64,000 nt of DNA, from the NCBI RefSeq assembly GCF_900496975.1, contig NZ_UFQC01000007.1:160929-224928 (forward strand), written 5' to 3'. Under the pieces are notes generated by a model. That model was not told the DNA's origin. It saw only the letters and a program-made list of their open reading frames with translations, and did not search any database. Each line of letters begins with the position of its first letter. Positions within the stretch are counted from its first letter, which is position 1. Shown here one piece after another: positions 11,066 to 20,405 of the stretch. A program made the translations under genes and the position numbers. Source of the stretch: Achromobacter veterisilvae (GTDB lineage Bacteria; Pseudomonadota; Gammaproteobacteria; Burkholderiales; Burkholderiaceae_B).

Positions 11066-12439
11066 TCACGCATCCAGCGGTTGTCCGGTACGATCCTTGG
11101 TGAAGCTGATCGCGATCAGCGATACCAAAGCGCACAGGGCAATGAAGATCGCAACCGGGACATAGCTGCCATGATACCGGGCCAGCAAGGCCGTGGCGAT
11201 GAGCGGCATCGGGCCGCCGACCAGCGCGGCCCCCACCTGGTAGCCGAGCGAAATGCCGGTGTAGCGCACATTCGGCGGGAAGCTCTCGGCGAAGAAGGTG
11301 CCCAGGACCGAACCGTAGGTGGACCAGATGATGGAAAAGCCCACCACCACCGCCGCCGTGGAAATCAGCGCCGAGCCCTGGTTGAGCAGCCAGAAGTAAG
11401 GCAGCGCATAGACCACGATCGCGACCGTGCCCCACACAAAGACTTTCTTGCGGCCGATCCGGTCGGACAACGCGCCAAAATACAGCATGACCGGCACGGC
11501 GATCAGCGCGGCGACCAGCACCACGTTCAGCGCCGCGACACGCTCATAGCCCAGGCCCACCAAATACGAAATGGTGAACGTGGCGAAGAGAAAGAAGGTG
11601 CTGGTCTCCACGAACTTGGCGCCAATGGCGATCAGCACGGCGCGCCAATGCCGGGTCAGCGTTTCCACCAGCGGCATCCGCTTGTGTTCGGCGCTCTTGG
11701 GATTCGCCCGCGCCTCTGCGGCCACCTTGCGGAAAGACGGCGTCTCTTCCACCTTGTTGCGGATCCACATGCCGATCAGCACCAGCACGATGGACAGCAC
11801 GAACGGAATGCGCCAGCCGTAGGACAGGAAGGCTTCTTCCGAAAACAGCGCGCTCAGGCCCGAGGTGACGAAGTTGCCCAGCGCCAGGCCGAACAGCGCG
11901 CCGGTTTGCGGCACCGCGCCGTAGAAGCCCCGCTTTTCGGCGGGCGAGTATTCCACCGCCAGCAATACACCGCCTCCCCATTCGCCGCCCAGCGCCAGCC
12001 CCTGCAACAAGCGCAGCAGGGTCAGCAGGATGGGCGACCATACGCCGATGCTCGCATAGGTCGGCGTCAGCCCGATCAGCACCGTGGAAATCCCCATGAT
12101 GGACAGCGTTATCACCAGCGTCTTCTTGCGGCCGACGCGGTCGCCCACGTGCGCGAAGACGATGCCGCCTATGGGACGTATCAGGAACGCCAGCGCGAAC
12201 GAGGCGAGCGCCAGCAACTGGCTGGTCACGGGGTCGTCCGAGGGAAAGAACAGCCTGCCGAAGACGATGGACGACATGGTTCCGTAGAGGAAATAGTCAT
12301 ACCACTCGATGGTGCTGCCCACCGCGCTGCCAAACAGCGCGCGCCGGCGGTCGGCCGGGCTGATGGCGGCGGTTGCCGAAGCGGCGTTGTTGCCCGCCGG
12401 CCTGTTGCCCGCGGTCGGGGCCAGTTGTGTTGCGCTCAT
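11066..12439 (-). CDS. MFS transporter, metabolite:H+ symporter type
   Basis: Inner-membrane secondary transporter of 457 residues with about 12 hydrophobic segments. The loop 2-3 signature DRVGRKKTL and its second-half counterpart DRIGRKKVF are clear, as is GGEWGGGVLLAVEYSP, typical of the MHS (KgtP/ShiA/ProP-like) branch that imports organic acids. The chosen ATG at 12439 begins MSATQLAP; a longer frame starting at 12562 has no support. It follows the HOA aldolase gene on the same strand, suggesting uptake of a substrate feeding that pathway. Substrate not identifiable from sequence. Confidence 0.9.
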   Translation of the reverse strand: MSATQLAPTAGNRPAGNNAASATAAISPADRRRALFGSAVGSTIEWYDYFLYGTMSSIVFGRLFFPSDDPVTSQLLALASFALAFLIRPIGGIVFAHVGDRVGRKKTLVITLSIMGISTVLIGLTPTYASIGVWSPILLTLLRLLQGLALGGEWGGGVLLAVEYSPAEKRGFYGAVPQTGALFGLALGNFVTSGLSALFSEEAFLSYGWRIPFVLSIVLVLIGMWIRNKVEETPSFRKVAAEARANPKSAEHKRMPLVETLTRHWRAVLIAIGAKFVETSTFFLFATFTISYLVGLGYERVAALNVVLVAALIAVPVMLYFGALSDRIGRKKVFVWGTVAIVVYALPYFWLLNQGSALISTAAVVVGFSIIWSTYGSVLGTFFAESFPPNVRYTGISLGYQVGAALVGGPMPLIATALLARYHGSYVPVAIFIALCALVSLIAISFTKDRTGQPLDA

Positions 12440-12616
12440 GGTCTTGTTTGTCTCGTGAGTGTTCGATCGGACATCCGCGGGGAATTCCCCGCATGAAATG
12501 GATGCCGTGCTTTTTTTGTACTTGCGCCGGCAAACCGCCGGCTCGGACCCAGCCCGCCTCAAGCCTGCCGGCTGCCCACGCGGGAGCGGCCGGCAGCGGG
12601 CTTGGCTCCCCGCGGC
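12440..12616 (-). other. Intergenic segment with two strong palindromes
   Basis: Between the aldolase stop and the MFS start lie a perfect 16-base palindrome GCGGGGAATTCCCCGC (12477-12492) and an 8-base-pair hairpin CTGCCGGC/GCCGGCAG (12565-12572 and 12589-12596). Neither is followed by a T-run on the minus strand, so neither is a typical terminator. They may be an operator or mRNA-processing structures that set relative expression. Confidence 0.45.
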
Positions 12617-13636
12617 TCAGGCGCGCTGCTTGAGGATGTCCAACGCCACGTCGACGATCATGTCTTCCTGGCCGCCCACCATGCGGCGCTTGCCCAGCTC
12701 GACCAGGATGTCCACCGTCTTCAACTGATACTTCGCCGCCGCCGCCTCGGCATGGCGCAAGAACGAGCTGTACACGCCCGCATAGCCCAGCGCCAGCGTC
12801 TCGCGGTCCACCCGCACCGGACGGTCCTGCAACGGGCGCACGATGTCGTCGGCCGCGTCCATGAGCTTGTAGAGATCGGTGCCATGGTTCCAACCCATGC
12901 GGTCGATGGCGGCGATGAAGGCCTCCAACGGGGCATTGCCCGCGCCGGCGCCCATGCCGGCCAGACTCGCGTCCACGCGGTCGCAGCCTTCTTCCACCGC
13001 GACGATGGAATTGGCCACCCCCAGGCTCAGGTTGTGGTGGGCATGCATGCCGGTCTGCGTTTCGGGCTTGAGCACGTCCTTGAACGCGCGGAAGCGGTCC
13101 CGCACGTCCTGCATGCCCAGCGCGCCGCCGGAGTCCACCACGTAGCAGCAGGTCGCGCCGTAGCTCTCCATGAGCTTGGCCTGCCGCGCGAGCGCCTGCG
13201 GTTCGGTCATGTGGCTCATCATCAGAAAGCCCACGGCCTCCATGCCGAGATGGCGGGCATATTCGATATGCTGCCGGGACACATCGGCCTCGGTGCAGTG
13301 CGTGGCCACGCGCACCACGCGCACGCCCGCGTCATAGGCGTTCTTCAGGTCGTGCACGGTGCCGATGCCGGGCAGCAGCAGCGTCGCGATCCTGGCGTGC
13401 TTGACCACGCTGGCCACGGCCTCGATCCATTCCAGGTCGGTGTGCGCGCCAAAACCGTAGTTGAAACTCGATCCCTGCAGGCCGTCGCCATGCGCGACCT
13501 CGATGGAGTCCACTTTGGCGTCATCGAGCGCCTGGGCGATCTGCTTGGCGTTTTCAACGCTGTATTGATGACGGATGGCGTGGCTGCCATCGCGCAGCGT
13601 CACGTCGGAAATGTAGATTTTCTTGGCTTGATTCAT
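12617..13636 (-). CDS. mhpE: 4-hydroxy-2-oxovalerate aldolase
   Basis: Splits 4-hydroxy-2-oxovalerate into pyruvate and acetaldehyde, a last step of aromatic meta-cleavage pathways; acetaldehyde is channelled to the partner dehydrogenase. The 339-residue protein has the DRE-TIM motif TLRDGSHA near residue 16 (metal and substrate binding), EVAHGDG, and the metal-ligand region [10 protein letters not shown]. The gene follows the acylating acetaldehyde dehydrogenase by 15 bases on the same strand, the order expected for the DmpG/DmpF-type complex. Family assignment is firm. Which upstream pathway it serves is unclear, because no hydratase or ring-cleavage enzyme is in the window. Confidence 0.95.
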   Translation of the reverse strand: MNQAKKIYISDVTLRDGSHAIRHQYSVENAKQIAQALDDAKVDSIEVAHGDGLQGSSFNYGFGAHTDLEWIEAVASVVKHARIATLLLPGIGTVHDLKNAYDAGVRVVRVATHCTEADVSRQHIEYARHLGMEAVGFLMMSHMTEPQALARQAKLMESYGATCCYVVDSGGALGMQDVRDRFRAFKDVLKPETQTGMHAHHNLSLGVANSIVAVEEGCDRVDASLAGMGAGAGNAPLEAFIAAIDRMGWNHGTDLYKLMDAADDIVRPLQDRPVRVDRETLALGYAGVYSSFLRHAEAAAAKYQLKTVDILVELGKRRMVGGQEDMIVDVALDILKQRA

Positions 13637-13651
13637 GGTGTGTTGCCGCTC

Positions 13652-14608
13652 TCAAACAGCCACGGTGGTTGCCAGCATGCGCTTGGCCATGTGTTCCGCG
13701 GTGCGCAGACCCGCGCTGGTCATGATGTCCAGGTTGCCGGCGTAGGCCGGCAGATAGTGGGCCGCGCCTTCAACTTCCAGGAAGATCGAGGTCTTCAGCC
13801 CCGTGAGCGCATCGCCCACGCCAGGCAGGCGCACCGGCGTGTCGATACGGTCGAACTGCACCCGCTGCTTCATGCGGTAGCCGGGCACGTAGGCCTGCAC
13901 GGCGGCCGCCATCTCCTCGATCGAACGGGCGATCGCGTCTTCGTCGGCCAGCTCGCTCAGCGTATAGACGGTGTCGCGCATGATCAGCGGCGGCTCGGCC
14001 GGGTTCAGCACAATGATGGCCTTGCCCTTGGTGGCGCCGCCCACCGCTTCGATCGCCCTGGACGTGGTCTCGGTGAACTCGTCGATGTTGGCGCGCGTGC
14101 CGGGGCCCGCGCTCTTGCTGGAGATCGACGCCACGATTTCGCCATAGTGCACTTTGGCGACGCGCGACACGGCCGCCACCATCGGAATCGTCGCCTGGCC
14201 GCCGCACGTCACCATGTTCACGTTCAGCGCGTCCAGGTACGCCTCGCCATTGACCACGGGAATGCAATACGGGCCGATCGCGGCGGGCGTGAGATCCACC
14301 ATGCGGATTCCGGGCTTGAGGGCGCGCAGGAATGCATCGTTCTTCACATGCGCGCCGGCGCTGGTGGCATCGAACACAAAATCAATGTCTTGGAAGACCG
14401 GCAGCCGCGCCAGGCCTTCGACGCCCTCGTGCGTGGTGGCCACGCCAAGGCGCGCCGCGCGGGCCAGGCCGTCCGATTGCGGGTCGATGCCGACCATCGC
14501 CCCCATTTCGATGTGTTGCCCATGGCGCAGGATCTTGATCATCAGATCCGTGCCGATGTTGCCGCTGCCAATGATGGCGGCCTTGAGTTTGCGTTGAGCG
14601 TTTGACAC
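13652..14608 (-). CDS. mhpF: Acetaldehyde dehydrogenase (acylating)
   Basis: Oxidises acetaldehyde to acetyl-CoA with NAD+ and CoA, taking acetaldehyde directly from the partner aldolase. The 318-residue protein opens with the Rossmann motif [10 protein letters not shown] (about residue 12) and has the active-site cysteine in [11 protein letters not shown] (about residue 132), both as in MhpF/DmpF/BphJ. It is the first gene of a four-gene leftward set (dehydrogenase, aldolase, MFS transporter, IclR). The ATG at 14608 begins [10 protein letters not shown]. Confidence 0.95.
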   Translation of the reverse strand: MSNAQRKLKAAIIGSGNIGTDLMIKILRHGQHIEMGAMVGIDPQSDGLARAARLGVATTHEGVEGLARLPVFQDIDFVFDATSAGAHVKNDAFLRALKPGIRMVDLTPAAIGPYCIPVVNGEAYLDALNVNMVTCGGQATIPMVAAVSRVAKVHYGEIVASISSKSAGPGTRANIDEFTETTSRAIEAVGGATKGKAIIVLNPAEPPLIMRDTVYTLSELADEDAIARSIEEMAAAVQAYVPGYRMKQRVQFDRIDTPVRLPGVGDALTGLKTSIFLEVEGAAHYLPAYAGNLDIMTSAGLRTAEHMAKRMLATTVAV

Positions 14609-14822
14609 GTGGCTCCTTCCTCTTTCCTGACATCGTTCTGTGCTTCGACGTGGGAGCGAGTGTAGGGAGGTTTTTTCAAATTATCAATATATAAGTATCA
14701 ATCTCATATAGTGAGTAGAAAGGTCGGCGCCAGCGGGCGCTGGGCTGTGCGCGCGCGTCGCCGGAACCCGGCGCGCATCCGCGGCCCGGCTAAAATTCCC
14801 CGATTCTTCAAATAGCCGCTCC
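14609..14822. promoter_or_regulatory. Divergent promoter region of the mhpF-mhpE operon, with repeats
   Basis: An AT-rich patch (about 14671-14710) contains a direct repeat TATCAAT (14682-14688 and 14696-14702, 14 bases apart) and an inverted repeat CTCA-TATAG-TGAG (14703-14715). These are candidate binding sites for the IclR regulator encoded at the end of the operon. Exact promoter boxes were not assigned. Confidence 0.45.
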
Positions 14823-16010
14823 ATGCAACGCCCCTCTCCCGCCAATCTCCCGCCTCTGGACCCCGCCGCCCAGGAACACAGCGCCGCCACGGCCGCCCAC
14901 CTGCGCGATGCCATCGCGGCCAACGGCGGCTGGCTGCCGTTCGACCGCTGGATGGCCCAGGCCCTGTATGCGCCCGGCCTGGGCTACTACGCGGCGGGCA
15001 ACATCAAGCTGGCGCGGGCCGATGACGGCGGCAAGAACCCCGAGGGCGACTTCGTCACGGCCCCCCAACTGACGCCGCTGTTCGCGCGCACGCTGGCCCG
15101 CCAGGCCGCCCAGGTGCTGCGCCAGACGCGGACGGACACCGTGCTGGAGTTCGGCGCCGGCACCGGCGCCCTGGCCGAGGGCGTGCTGGGCGAACTGGAT
15201 GCGCTGGGGCTGGAGCAGACCCGCTACCTGATCCTGGAAGTGTCCGCCGACCTGCGCGCGCGCCAGGCCGAAAGGCTGGCGGCGTTCGGCGACCGCGTGC
15301 AATGGCTGGACGCGCTGCCCGATGCCTTCTCAGGCTGCGTACTGGCCAACGAGGTCCTGGACGCGATGCCGGTGTCGATCTTCCGCTGGAGCGAGGACGG
15401 CACGGTGCTGGAACGCGGCGTGGCGCTGGACGCCGCCCGGGACTTCATCTGGGAAGACCGGCCGGCGCCGCCGGCGCTGGCCGATGCCGTGGCTGGCCGC
15501 ATGCCGGCGCTGCCCGGCTACGTTTCCGAAATCAATCCGCAGGCCGAAGCCTGGGTCGCCGCAATGGGCCGCTGGCTCGAACGCGGCGCGGCGCTGCTGG
15601 TGGACTATGGTTTTCCCCGCGGCGAGTACTACCATCCGCAGCGCGCGGGCGGCACGCTCATGTGCCATCTGCGCCATCGCGCGCACGGCGATCCGTTCAC
15701 CGCGCCGGGCCTGCAGGACATCACCGCGCACGTCGATTTCACGGCGATGGCGGACGCCGCGCAGGACGCCGGCCTGCAGGTCCTGGGCTATACCTCGCAG
15801 GCCCGCTTCCTGATGAACGCCGGGCTGATGGACCTGCTGGCGCAACTGGATCCATCGGACGCGCAAGACTATGCGAAGACGGTCGCGCCCGTGCAGAAGC
15901 TGCTGTCCGAAGCGGAAATGGGAGAACTGTTCAAGGTGCTGGCGGTAGGGCGTGGCATGACGGAGCCGCTGACGGGCTTCGCGCGCGGCGACCGGCTGGG
16001 CAAGCTATAG
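14823..16010 (+). CDS. SAM-dependent methyltransferase, MidA/NDUFAF7 (DUF185) family
   Basis: A 395-residue class I methyltransferase-like protein. The SAM-binding motif [13 protein letters not shown] lies near residue 102, and [17 protein letters not shown] and [10 protein letters not shown] are hallmarks of the DUF185/MidA family, whose mitochondrial member methylates an arginine of a complex I subunit. The bacterial substrate is not known. It is convergent with cca: the two stop codons overlap (16005-16010). The protein is full length and unremarkable. Confidence 0.88.
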   Translation: MQRPSPANLPPLDPAAQEHSAATAAHLRDAIAANGGWLPFDRWMAQALYAPGLGYYAAGNIKLARADDGGKNPEGDFVTAPQLTPLFARTLARQAAQVLRQTRTDTVLEFGAGTGALAEGVLGELDALGLEQTRYLILEVSADLRARQAERLAAFGDRVQWLDALPDAFSGCVLANEVLDAMPVSIFRWSEDGTVLERGVALDAARDFIWEDRPAPPALADAVAGRMPALPGYVSEINPQAEAWVAAMGRWLERGAALLVDYGFPRGEYYHPQRAGGTLMCHLRHRAHGDPFTAPGLQDITAHVDFTAMADAAQDAGLQVLGYTSQARFLMNAGLMDLLAQLDPSDAQDYAKTVAPVQKLLSEAEMGELFKVLAVGRGMTEPLTGFARGDRLGKL

Positions 16011-17117
16011 CCTAGAGGCGTCCGCCCGCAGGCGTTCCAGCCGGGCCTCGCGCACGCGCTCTTTGATGCGCGCCGGATCCCCGGCGCAGGCTTTCGCGAT
16101 CGCCCCCGCGTCCACCCCGCGTACCGCGGCCACGCGCAAGCGCCACGCCGCCCGGTCCACCGGCCGCAGCACCGACGCCGCCTCCAGCAGATCGAAAAAG
16201 CGTTCGGGCTTGCGCAAGGCGTCGGCGCGCTCCATCAGCGCCAGTTGCGCCTCGACGGCGTCCGCGTCGCGCTGCGAGGCGTCCAGGCCGGCCAGCACGT
16301 CGGGCAGCAGGCGCGCGTAGTCGTTGCATTCGGTGGGCACGCGCAGCCGGCGGCCCAGCGCGTCGCGCTCGGGCGTCAAGCGGCACAGCAAGGCGTAGCG
16401 GCCCGGCAGGGACAGGCCCTGGGCAGCCGCGCGATCCACGTCCGCGCCCACCTCGTCCACGCCTTGCAGTTCCGGCATCACGCGCGCCAGCGCCCCGCAG
16501 GCCTGCATGACGCCCAGCATGCGCGAAGGCGCGGCCGCCATCAGGCCGCGCGACAGTTCCTTCCAGACCCGCTCGGCCACCAGCGCGTCGGCCTCGCCGG
16601 CCTCGACCATGCGGCGACACAATTCCAGAGTTTCGGGCGCGACGGTGAAGTCGCCGAAGCGCGCCGCGAAGCGGCCCAGCCGCAGGATGCGCACGGGATC
16701 CTCTTCGAAGGCTTCGCCCACGTGGCGCAAGACCCGGGCCCGCACGTCGGCCTCGCCGCCCAGGGGATCGACCAGGCCGCCCTCGGGCGTCTGGGCGATG
16801 GCGTTGACGGTCAGGTCGCGGCGGCGCAGGTCTTCTTCGAGCGTGACGTCGGCCCCGGTGTAGAACGTGAAGCCCTTGTAGCCCCGCCCCGACTTGCGCT
16901 CGGTGCGCGCCAGCGCGTATTCCTCTTTGCTGCGGGGATGCAGGAAAACGGGAAAATCGCCGCCCACCGGGATGAAGCCGCGCCGCGCCATGTCTTCCGG
17001 GGTGGCGCCCACGACGACCCAGTCGTGGTCGCCGGGCGGCAGGCCGAGCAGCGCGTCGCGCACCGCCCCGCCCACGATGTAGGCCCGCAGGCCCTCCGTG
17101 GCCGGATCCCGGCTCAT
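16005..17117 (-). CDS. cca: CCA tRNA nucleotidyltransferase
   Basis: Adds or repairs the CCA 3' end of tRNAs. The N-terminal catalytic head shows [13 protein letters not shown] (residues about 13-25), the metal-binding DHDW, and the ERxD-like segment [13 protein letters not shown], followed by the RNA-binding neck [16 protein letters not shown]. It is 370 residues, shorter than the E. coli enzyme; no HD-phosphohydrolase motif was recognised in the C-terminal part. The ATG at 17117 overlaps the stop of the upstream transglycosylase gene (ATGA), indicating translational coupling. A longer frame running to 18419 is only read-through antisense to other sequence and is not used. Confidence 0.94.
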   Translation of the reverse strand: MSRDPATEGLRAYIVGGAVRDALLGLPPGDHDWVVVGATPEDMARRGFIPVGGDFPVFLHPRSKEEYALARTERKSGRGYKGFTFYTGADVTLEEDLRRRDLTVNAIAQTPEGGLVDPLGGEADVRARVLRHVGEAFEEDPVRILRLGRFAARFGDFTVAPETLELCRRMVEAGEADALVAERVWKELSRGLMAAAPSRMLGVMQACGALARVMPELQGVDEVGADVDRAAAQGLSLPGRYALLCRLTPERDALGRRLRVPTECNDYARLLPDVLAGLDASQRDADAVEAQLALMERADALRKPERFFDLLEAASVLRPVDRAAWRLRVAAVRGVDAGAIAKACAGDPARIKERVREARLERLRADASRL

Positions 17118-19243
17118 GGAATCGAAGTGCTTTCGGCGCCCAGCGGCACGACGTTGCCCAGGCGCTCTTTCAGGGACTGGGGCTGGCCGCTGAACATGGC
17201 TGCGTAATACACCGAATTGGACATCACGTTCTTCACGTAGGTGCGCGTTTCGTTGAACGGGATGGTCTCGGCGAAGATGGCGCCTTCCACCGGATGCGAG
17301 AAGGTCGAGCGCCAGTTGTGCGGACGCCGCGGGCCGGCGTTGTAGCCCGCGCTGGCCAGCATCTGCGAACCGTTCAGGTCTCGCAGCACCATGTTCAGGT
17401 AGTTGGTGCCCAGCTCGGTGTTGGTGTCGAAGTCGTTGACGCTGTCGGGCGTGAAGTTGCTCATGCCGATCTTGCCCGCCACCCACTTGGCGGTGGCCGG
17501 CATCAACTGCATCAGGCCCGAGGCGCCCACGTGCGAACGCGCGTCCATGATGAAGCGGGATTCCTGGCGGATCAGGCCGTAGACCCAGGCCGGATCCAGC
17601 GCGATGGCGTTGGCCTTGGCGGTGACGCGGCCTTCGAAGGGCGCGATGAAGCGCTGGCTGAAGTCGAATTCCTTTTCGGTGCGGTCGGACGTGTTGACCA
17701 CGCGGTCGTAGATGTTCTCGGCGCGGGCCAGTTCGGCGGCGGCCAGGAGCTGGCGGTCGCTCATGCCGCGCAGGCTGAAATTCCATTCGGGCACGGCCTC
17801 GGCGCGCCAGCCCAGGCGGAAGAGCTGGACCGCGCGGCGCAAGCCGGGATTGGCGCGGGCTTCGGCGATTTCCTGGTCGCTGACGGGCGCGGGACGCGGC
17901 GGCACGTTGATGCGGCGGCCCAGTTCCTCGGCGGCCAATTGGCCGTAGAAGTCGAAGCGGTCGGCGATGCTGGCGTAGGCGGCCGCGGCCTGTTCCTTGT
18001 TGCCGCGGGCGGCTTGCCCGCGCGCCTTCCAGTACACCCAGGATGGTTCGGCCTGCTGCGCGGCGGGCATCTGCTCGATGGAATCGATGACCCACTTCCA
18101 GTCGATCCTGGGCTGGCGCAAGGCGGCGCGCACCTTCCAGCCGGCGTTGTATTCCGTCATGCGGATGTGCCCGGCTTCCCGGTACCAGTCGTCCGCGCGG
18201 CTGTCCAGGTTCAGCGCGGCCACCAGCGCGTACTGCCCGCGCACCCAGGCCAGGTTCGACTTGGCCATGGACTTGGACCATTCCGCGGACTTGGCCCATT
18301 CGCGGCGCAGGTAGGAATCGGCCACGCTGACGTCGGAACGCGCCAGGCGGGCAAGCGCGATGGTCACCAGTTCTTTCTCGTTGCGGCCCACGGGCAGACG
18401 GTCCTGGCGCGTCAGCCACTTCATGGGATCCTTCATGAGAAGGTCATAGGTTTTCAGGTCGCGGGGCTCGAACATGTATTGCGCGAACTTGCGCGCATCG
18501 GCCGTCTTGTTGGCCTCGATGGCGTCGCGCAGTTGGGGCTCCAGTTGTTCCCACCCCAGCACGCCGTCGGCGACGAGCTGGTCGTACAGCGCCCAGCAGG
18601 CGCCCCCCGGCGCGAACGCCGCCGTGGCCTGCGCGGCCGTGGCGCGCTGCCCGGTCATGTGCCTGGCGTCCAGGATGGCGCATTCGATCTGGGCGTTGCT
18701 GTTCTTCACCGGCGCCAGCTTGCGCACGGTTTCGAAGTCTCCGCTGCGGGCGGCCGCCAGCAGCCAGTCGCCGCGCAGGCGGTCGGCCAGGTAGGCGTCG
18801 GCGTTGCTGCCGATGAACTGTTGCAGCGCCGCGGTGGGCCGGCCAGTGGTGGGCGGGGTCCACAACTGGTAGCGCAGCAGCCAGTATTCGGGGTACATGC
18901 CCAGCGTGTCCGGCTTGGCCTGGGGCACCAGCGCGCCCAGGATGGACCATTGCTTGCGGTTCATGGCCTCGCGCGCCGCGACCACGGCGGCCAGCGCGGG
19001 CGTTTCGGCGGTGGGCGGCAGGCCCGCCAGCACCGCCGGCGGCACCGAGATGGCGGGCTGGGCGGCCTGGACGGCGGGCTGGGGCTGCGTGTTGAGCGCC
19101 GCGCTGCGCTGTTGCGCGTCCACCGGCGCACAGGCCGCGGTGAAGAGCGCCACCAGCGGCAGCCAGCGGCGCAGGCCGGACCCGGCCTGGGCGGCGGCAC
19201 GCGCGGTTTTCTGATACCGTCCGGATTGCAGAGTCTGTGTCAT
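17114..19243 (-). CDS. slt: Soluble lytic murein transglycosylase (Slt70-like)
   Basis: Periplasmic enzyme that cleaves peptidoglycan glycan strands to form 1,6-anhydro ends. A signal peptide ([15 protein letters not shown], possible lipobox before the cysteine) is followed by a long helical superhelix and a C-terminal SLT domain (about residues 540-690). The catalytic glutamate is in IRQESRF, with [26 protein letters not shown] and the NAG-binding AGYNAGPRR. The ATG at 19243 (MTQTLQSG) is preferred to one six codons upstream; the protein is about 709 residues. Coupled to cca by a 4-base overlap. Confidence 0.93.
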   Translation of the reverse strand: MTQTLQSGRYQKTARAAAQAGSGLRRWLPLVALFTAACAPVDAQQRSAALNTQPQPAVQAAQPAISVPPAVLAGLPPTAETPALAAVVAAREAMNRKQWSILGALVPQAKPDTLGMYPEYWLLRYQLWTPPTTGRPTAALQQFIGSNADAYLADRLRGDWLLAAARSGDFETVRKLAPVKNSNAQIECAILDARHMTGQRATAAQATAAFAPGGACWALYDQLVADGVLGWEQLEPQLRDAIEANKTADARKFAQYMFEPRDLKTYDLLMKDPMKWLTRQDRLPVGRNEKELVTIALARLARSDVSVADSYLRREWAKSAEWSKSMAKSNLAWVRGQYALVAALNLDSRADDWYREAGHIRMTEYNAGWKVRAALRQPRIDWKWVIDSIEQMPAAQQAEPSWVYWKARGQAARGNKEQAAAAYASIADRFDFYGQLAAEELGRRINVPPRPAPVSDQEIAEARANPGLRRAVQLFRLGWRAEAVPEWNFSLRGMSDRQLLAAAELARAENIYDRVVNTSDRTEKEFDFSQRFIAPFEGRVTAKANAIALDPAWVYGLIRQESRFIMDARSHVGASGLMQLMPATAKWVAGKIGMSNFTPDSVNDFDTNTELGTNYLNMVLRDLNGSQMLASAGYNAGPRRPHNWRSTFSHPVEGAIFAETIPFNETRTYVKNVMSNSVYYAAMFSGQPQSLKERLGNVVPLGAESTSIP

Positions 19244-19335
19244 GCCCCGTCCCTTATACACGGGCCCAGCAGCAAGCCCGCTTGCCGACCATCCGCATAT
19301 CCGCCATCTTCGTCCACCCCCATCACAGCCACCGC

Positions 19336-20010
19336 ATGACTACGCAAAATACTCCAGAGGATACCGCAGTCCAGCTACGCACGCGATTGCGGAAAATGCG
19401 CGCCGAACTGCCGGAAGACCAGCGCAGCCGCGGCGGTCTGCTGATGCGCGCGCGGCTGTTCACCTGGCTGAACGTGGCGCGCGACGAAGCCGTCCGCGCC
19501 GGCCGTCCGGCGCCCGCCACCGTGGCCGCCTTCTGGCCCATGGCGGACGAACCCGATCTGCGTCCCCTGCTGCAGCAATGGACCGACGGCGGCGTGGCGG
19601 TGGCGCTGCCCGTGATGCGCGAACGCAACGCGCCGCTGGCCTTCCTGCCCTGGACGCCGGACGCCGAGCTGCGCGCGGGCCCCTACGGCATCCAGGAACC
19701 GGTCCATGGCCCGGAATTGCTTCCCGACGTGGTGCTGGTGCCCACCCTGGGCTATACCGAGCAAGGCGACCGCCTGGGCTACGGCGGCGGCTATTACGAC
19801 CGCAGCCTGGCCGCCCTGCGCGACCGCGGCCATTCGTTCATCGCGATCGGCATCGCCTGGAGCTGCGGCGAACTGGACGCGGACTATGCCCCAGCCGCGC
19901 ACGATTTCCGGCTGGACGCGGTGCTGACCCAGGACGGCTGGGTCCCCCAGGCGCCGCTGGAACAAGGCGGCGCAAGCGGCACGACGCTGCATAGCTACCG
20001 GATGAACTGA
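19336..20010 (+). CDS. 5-formyltetrahydrofolate cyclo-ligase
   Basis: Converts 5-formyl-THF to 5,10-methenyl-THF with ATP, returning stored folate to the one-carbon pool. The ORF from the ATG at 19336 gives 224 residues and carries the family signature GDRLGYGGGYYDR (about residues 135-150) with an N-terminal basic KMRAELP segment. It is divergent from slt across about 92 bases. In many proteobacteria this gene sits beside 6S RNA, but the gap here is too short for it. Confidence 0.92.
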   Translation: MTTQNTPEDTAVQLRTRLRKMRAELPEDQRSRGGLLMRARLFTWLNVARDEAVRAGRPAPATVAAFWPMADEPDLRPLLQQWTDGGVAVALPVMRERNAPLAFLPWTPDAELRAGPYGIQEPVHGPELLPDVVLVPTLGYTEQGDRLGYGGGYYDRSLAALRDRGHSFIAIGIAWSCGELDADYAPAAHDFRLDAVLTQDGWVPQAPLEQGGASGTTLHSYRMN

Positions 20011-20029
20011 CGCACCAGTATCGCCCCGG

Positions 20030-20056
20030 CAGCTTGCACCAAAACGGTGCAAGCTG
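20030..20056. promoter_or_regulatory. NtrC-like enhancer site
   Basis: Perfect inverted repeat with arms CAGCTTGCACC and GGTGCAAGCTG around AAAAC. The core TGCACC-AAAAC-GGTGCA fits the NtrC consensus GCACC-N5-GGTGC exactly. It is centred about 318 bases upstream of the predicted start of transcription from the sigma-54 promoter, a workable distance for an enhancer. Confidence 0.7.
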
Positions 20057-20333
20057 TAACATACAGGGCTTCGCCTCGGATCGAGGCGCCCCGCAGCACC
20101 CCCACCCCGCAACGCCCCGCCCGCGGCCTTCCCTTGGCAACGCCCGCCGGGATCCGCACCATTTCCGCACTTCGCCGCGCCCTTTCGCGGCCCCCCAGCA
20201 GCGCAGGCATGTCCGCGCCGCGCCCGGCCCCTGCGCCATCCACCCCCTCCCCGCGCGTCGACCGCCATGGGGATGGCGTTCCAACGCCCTTGGGAGGATA
20301 TTGTTCCCAAGGGGCCCGCCCGCCCCGGCAAAG

Positions 20334-20350
20334 CTGGCACGCGGGTTGCT
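20334..20350 (+). promoter_or_regulatory. Sigma-54 (-24/-12) promoter of the Anbu operon
   Basis: CTGGCACGCGGGTTGCT matches the YTGGCACG-N4-TTGCW consensus at every defined position, with GG (20336-20337) and GC (20348-20349) at the required ten-base interval. Transcription would begin near 20361, leaving a leader of about 45 bases to the ATG at 20406. Confidence 0.82.
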
Positions 20351-20405
20351 TAATTCATCAGGGCCGCGCGCAAAGCCGGCCGCAAGCACCAGTACCGGAG
20401 GAGCC

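Larger units (their letters stand above)
20011..20405. promoter_or_regulatory. 395-base regulatory region ahead of the Anbu operon
   Basis: No gene is visible here. From left to right: an 11-base-pair inverted repeat matching an NtrC site (20030-20056), a hairpin CGCCTCG-GAT-CGAGGCG (20072-20088), an inverted repeat CGCCAT-GGGG-ATGGCG (20263-20278), a perfect 9-base-pair inverted repeat CCCTTGGGA/TCCCAAGGG with a 9-base centre (20287-20313), and a sigma-54 promoter (20334-20350). The first hairpins also follow the stop of the folate gene and may help end its transcript, though no T-run is present. Confidence 0.7.

Noticed and set aside
16005..18419. 804-codon minus-strand frame suggesting a fusion ahead of cca
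   Set aside because: The extra N-terminal part lies in a shadow frame of the transglycosylase gene and has no domain; cca begins cleanly at 17117.
19244..19335. 6S RNA next to the 5-formyl-THF cyclo-ligase gene
   Set aside because: The 92-base gap is too short for a normal 6S RNA and shows no matching fold.
20030..20056. Terminator of the cyclo-ligase gene
   Set aside because: The inverted repeat follows the stop by 19 bases, but no T-run follows it and its core matches the NtrC consensus, so the regulatory reading is preferred.
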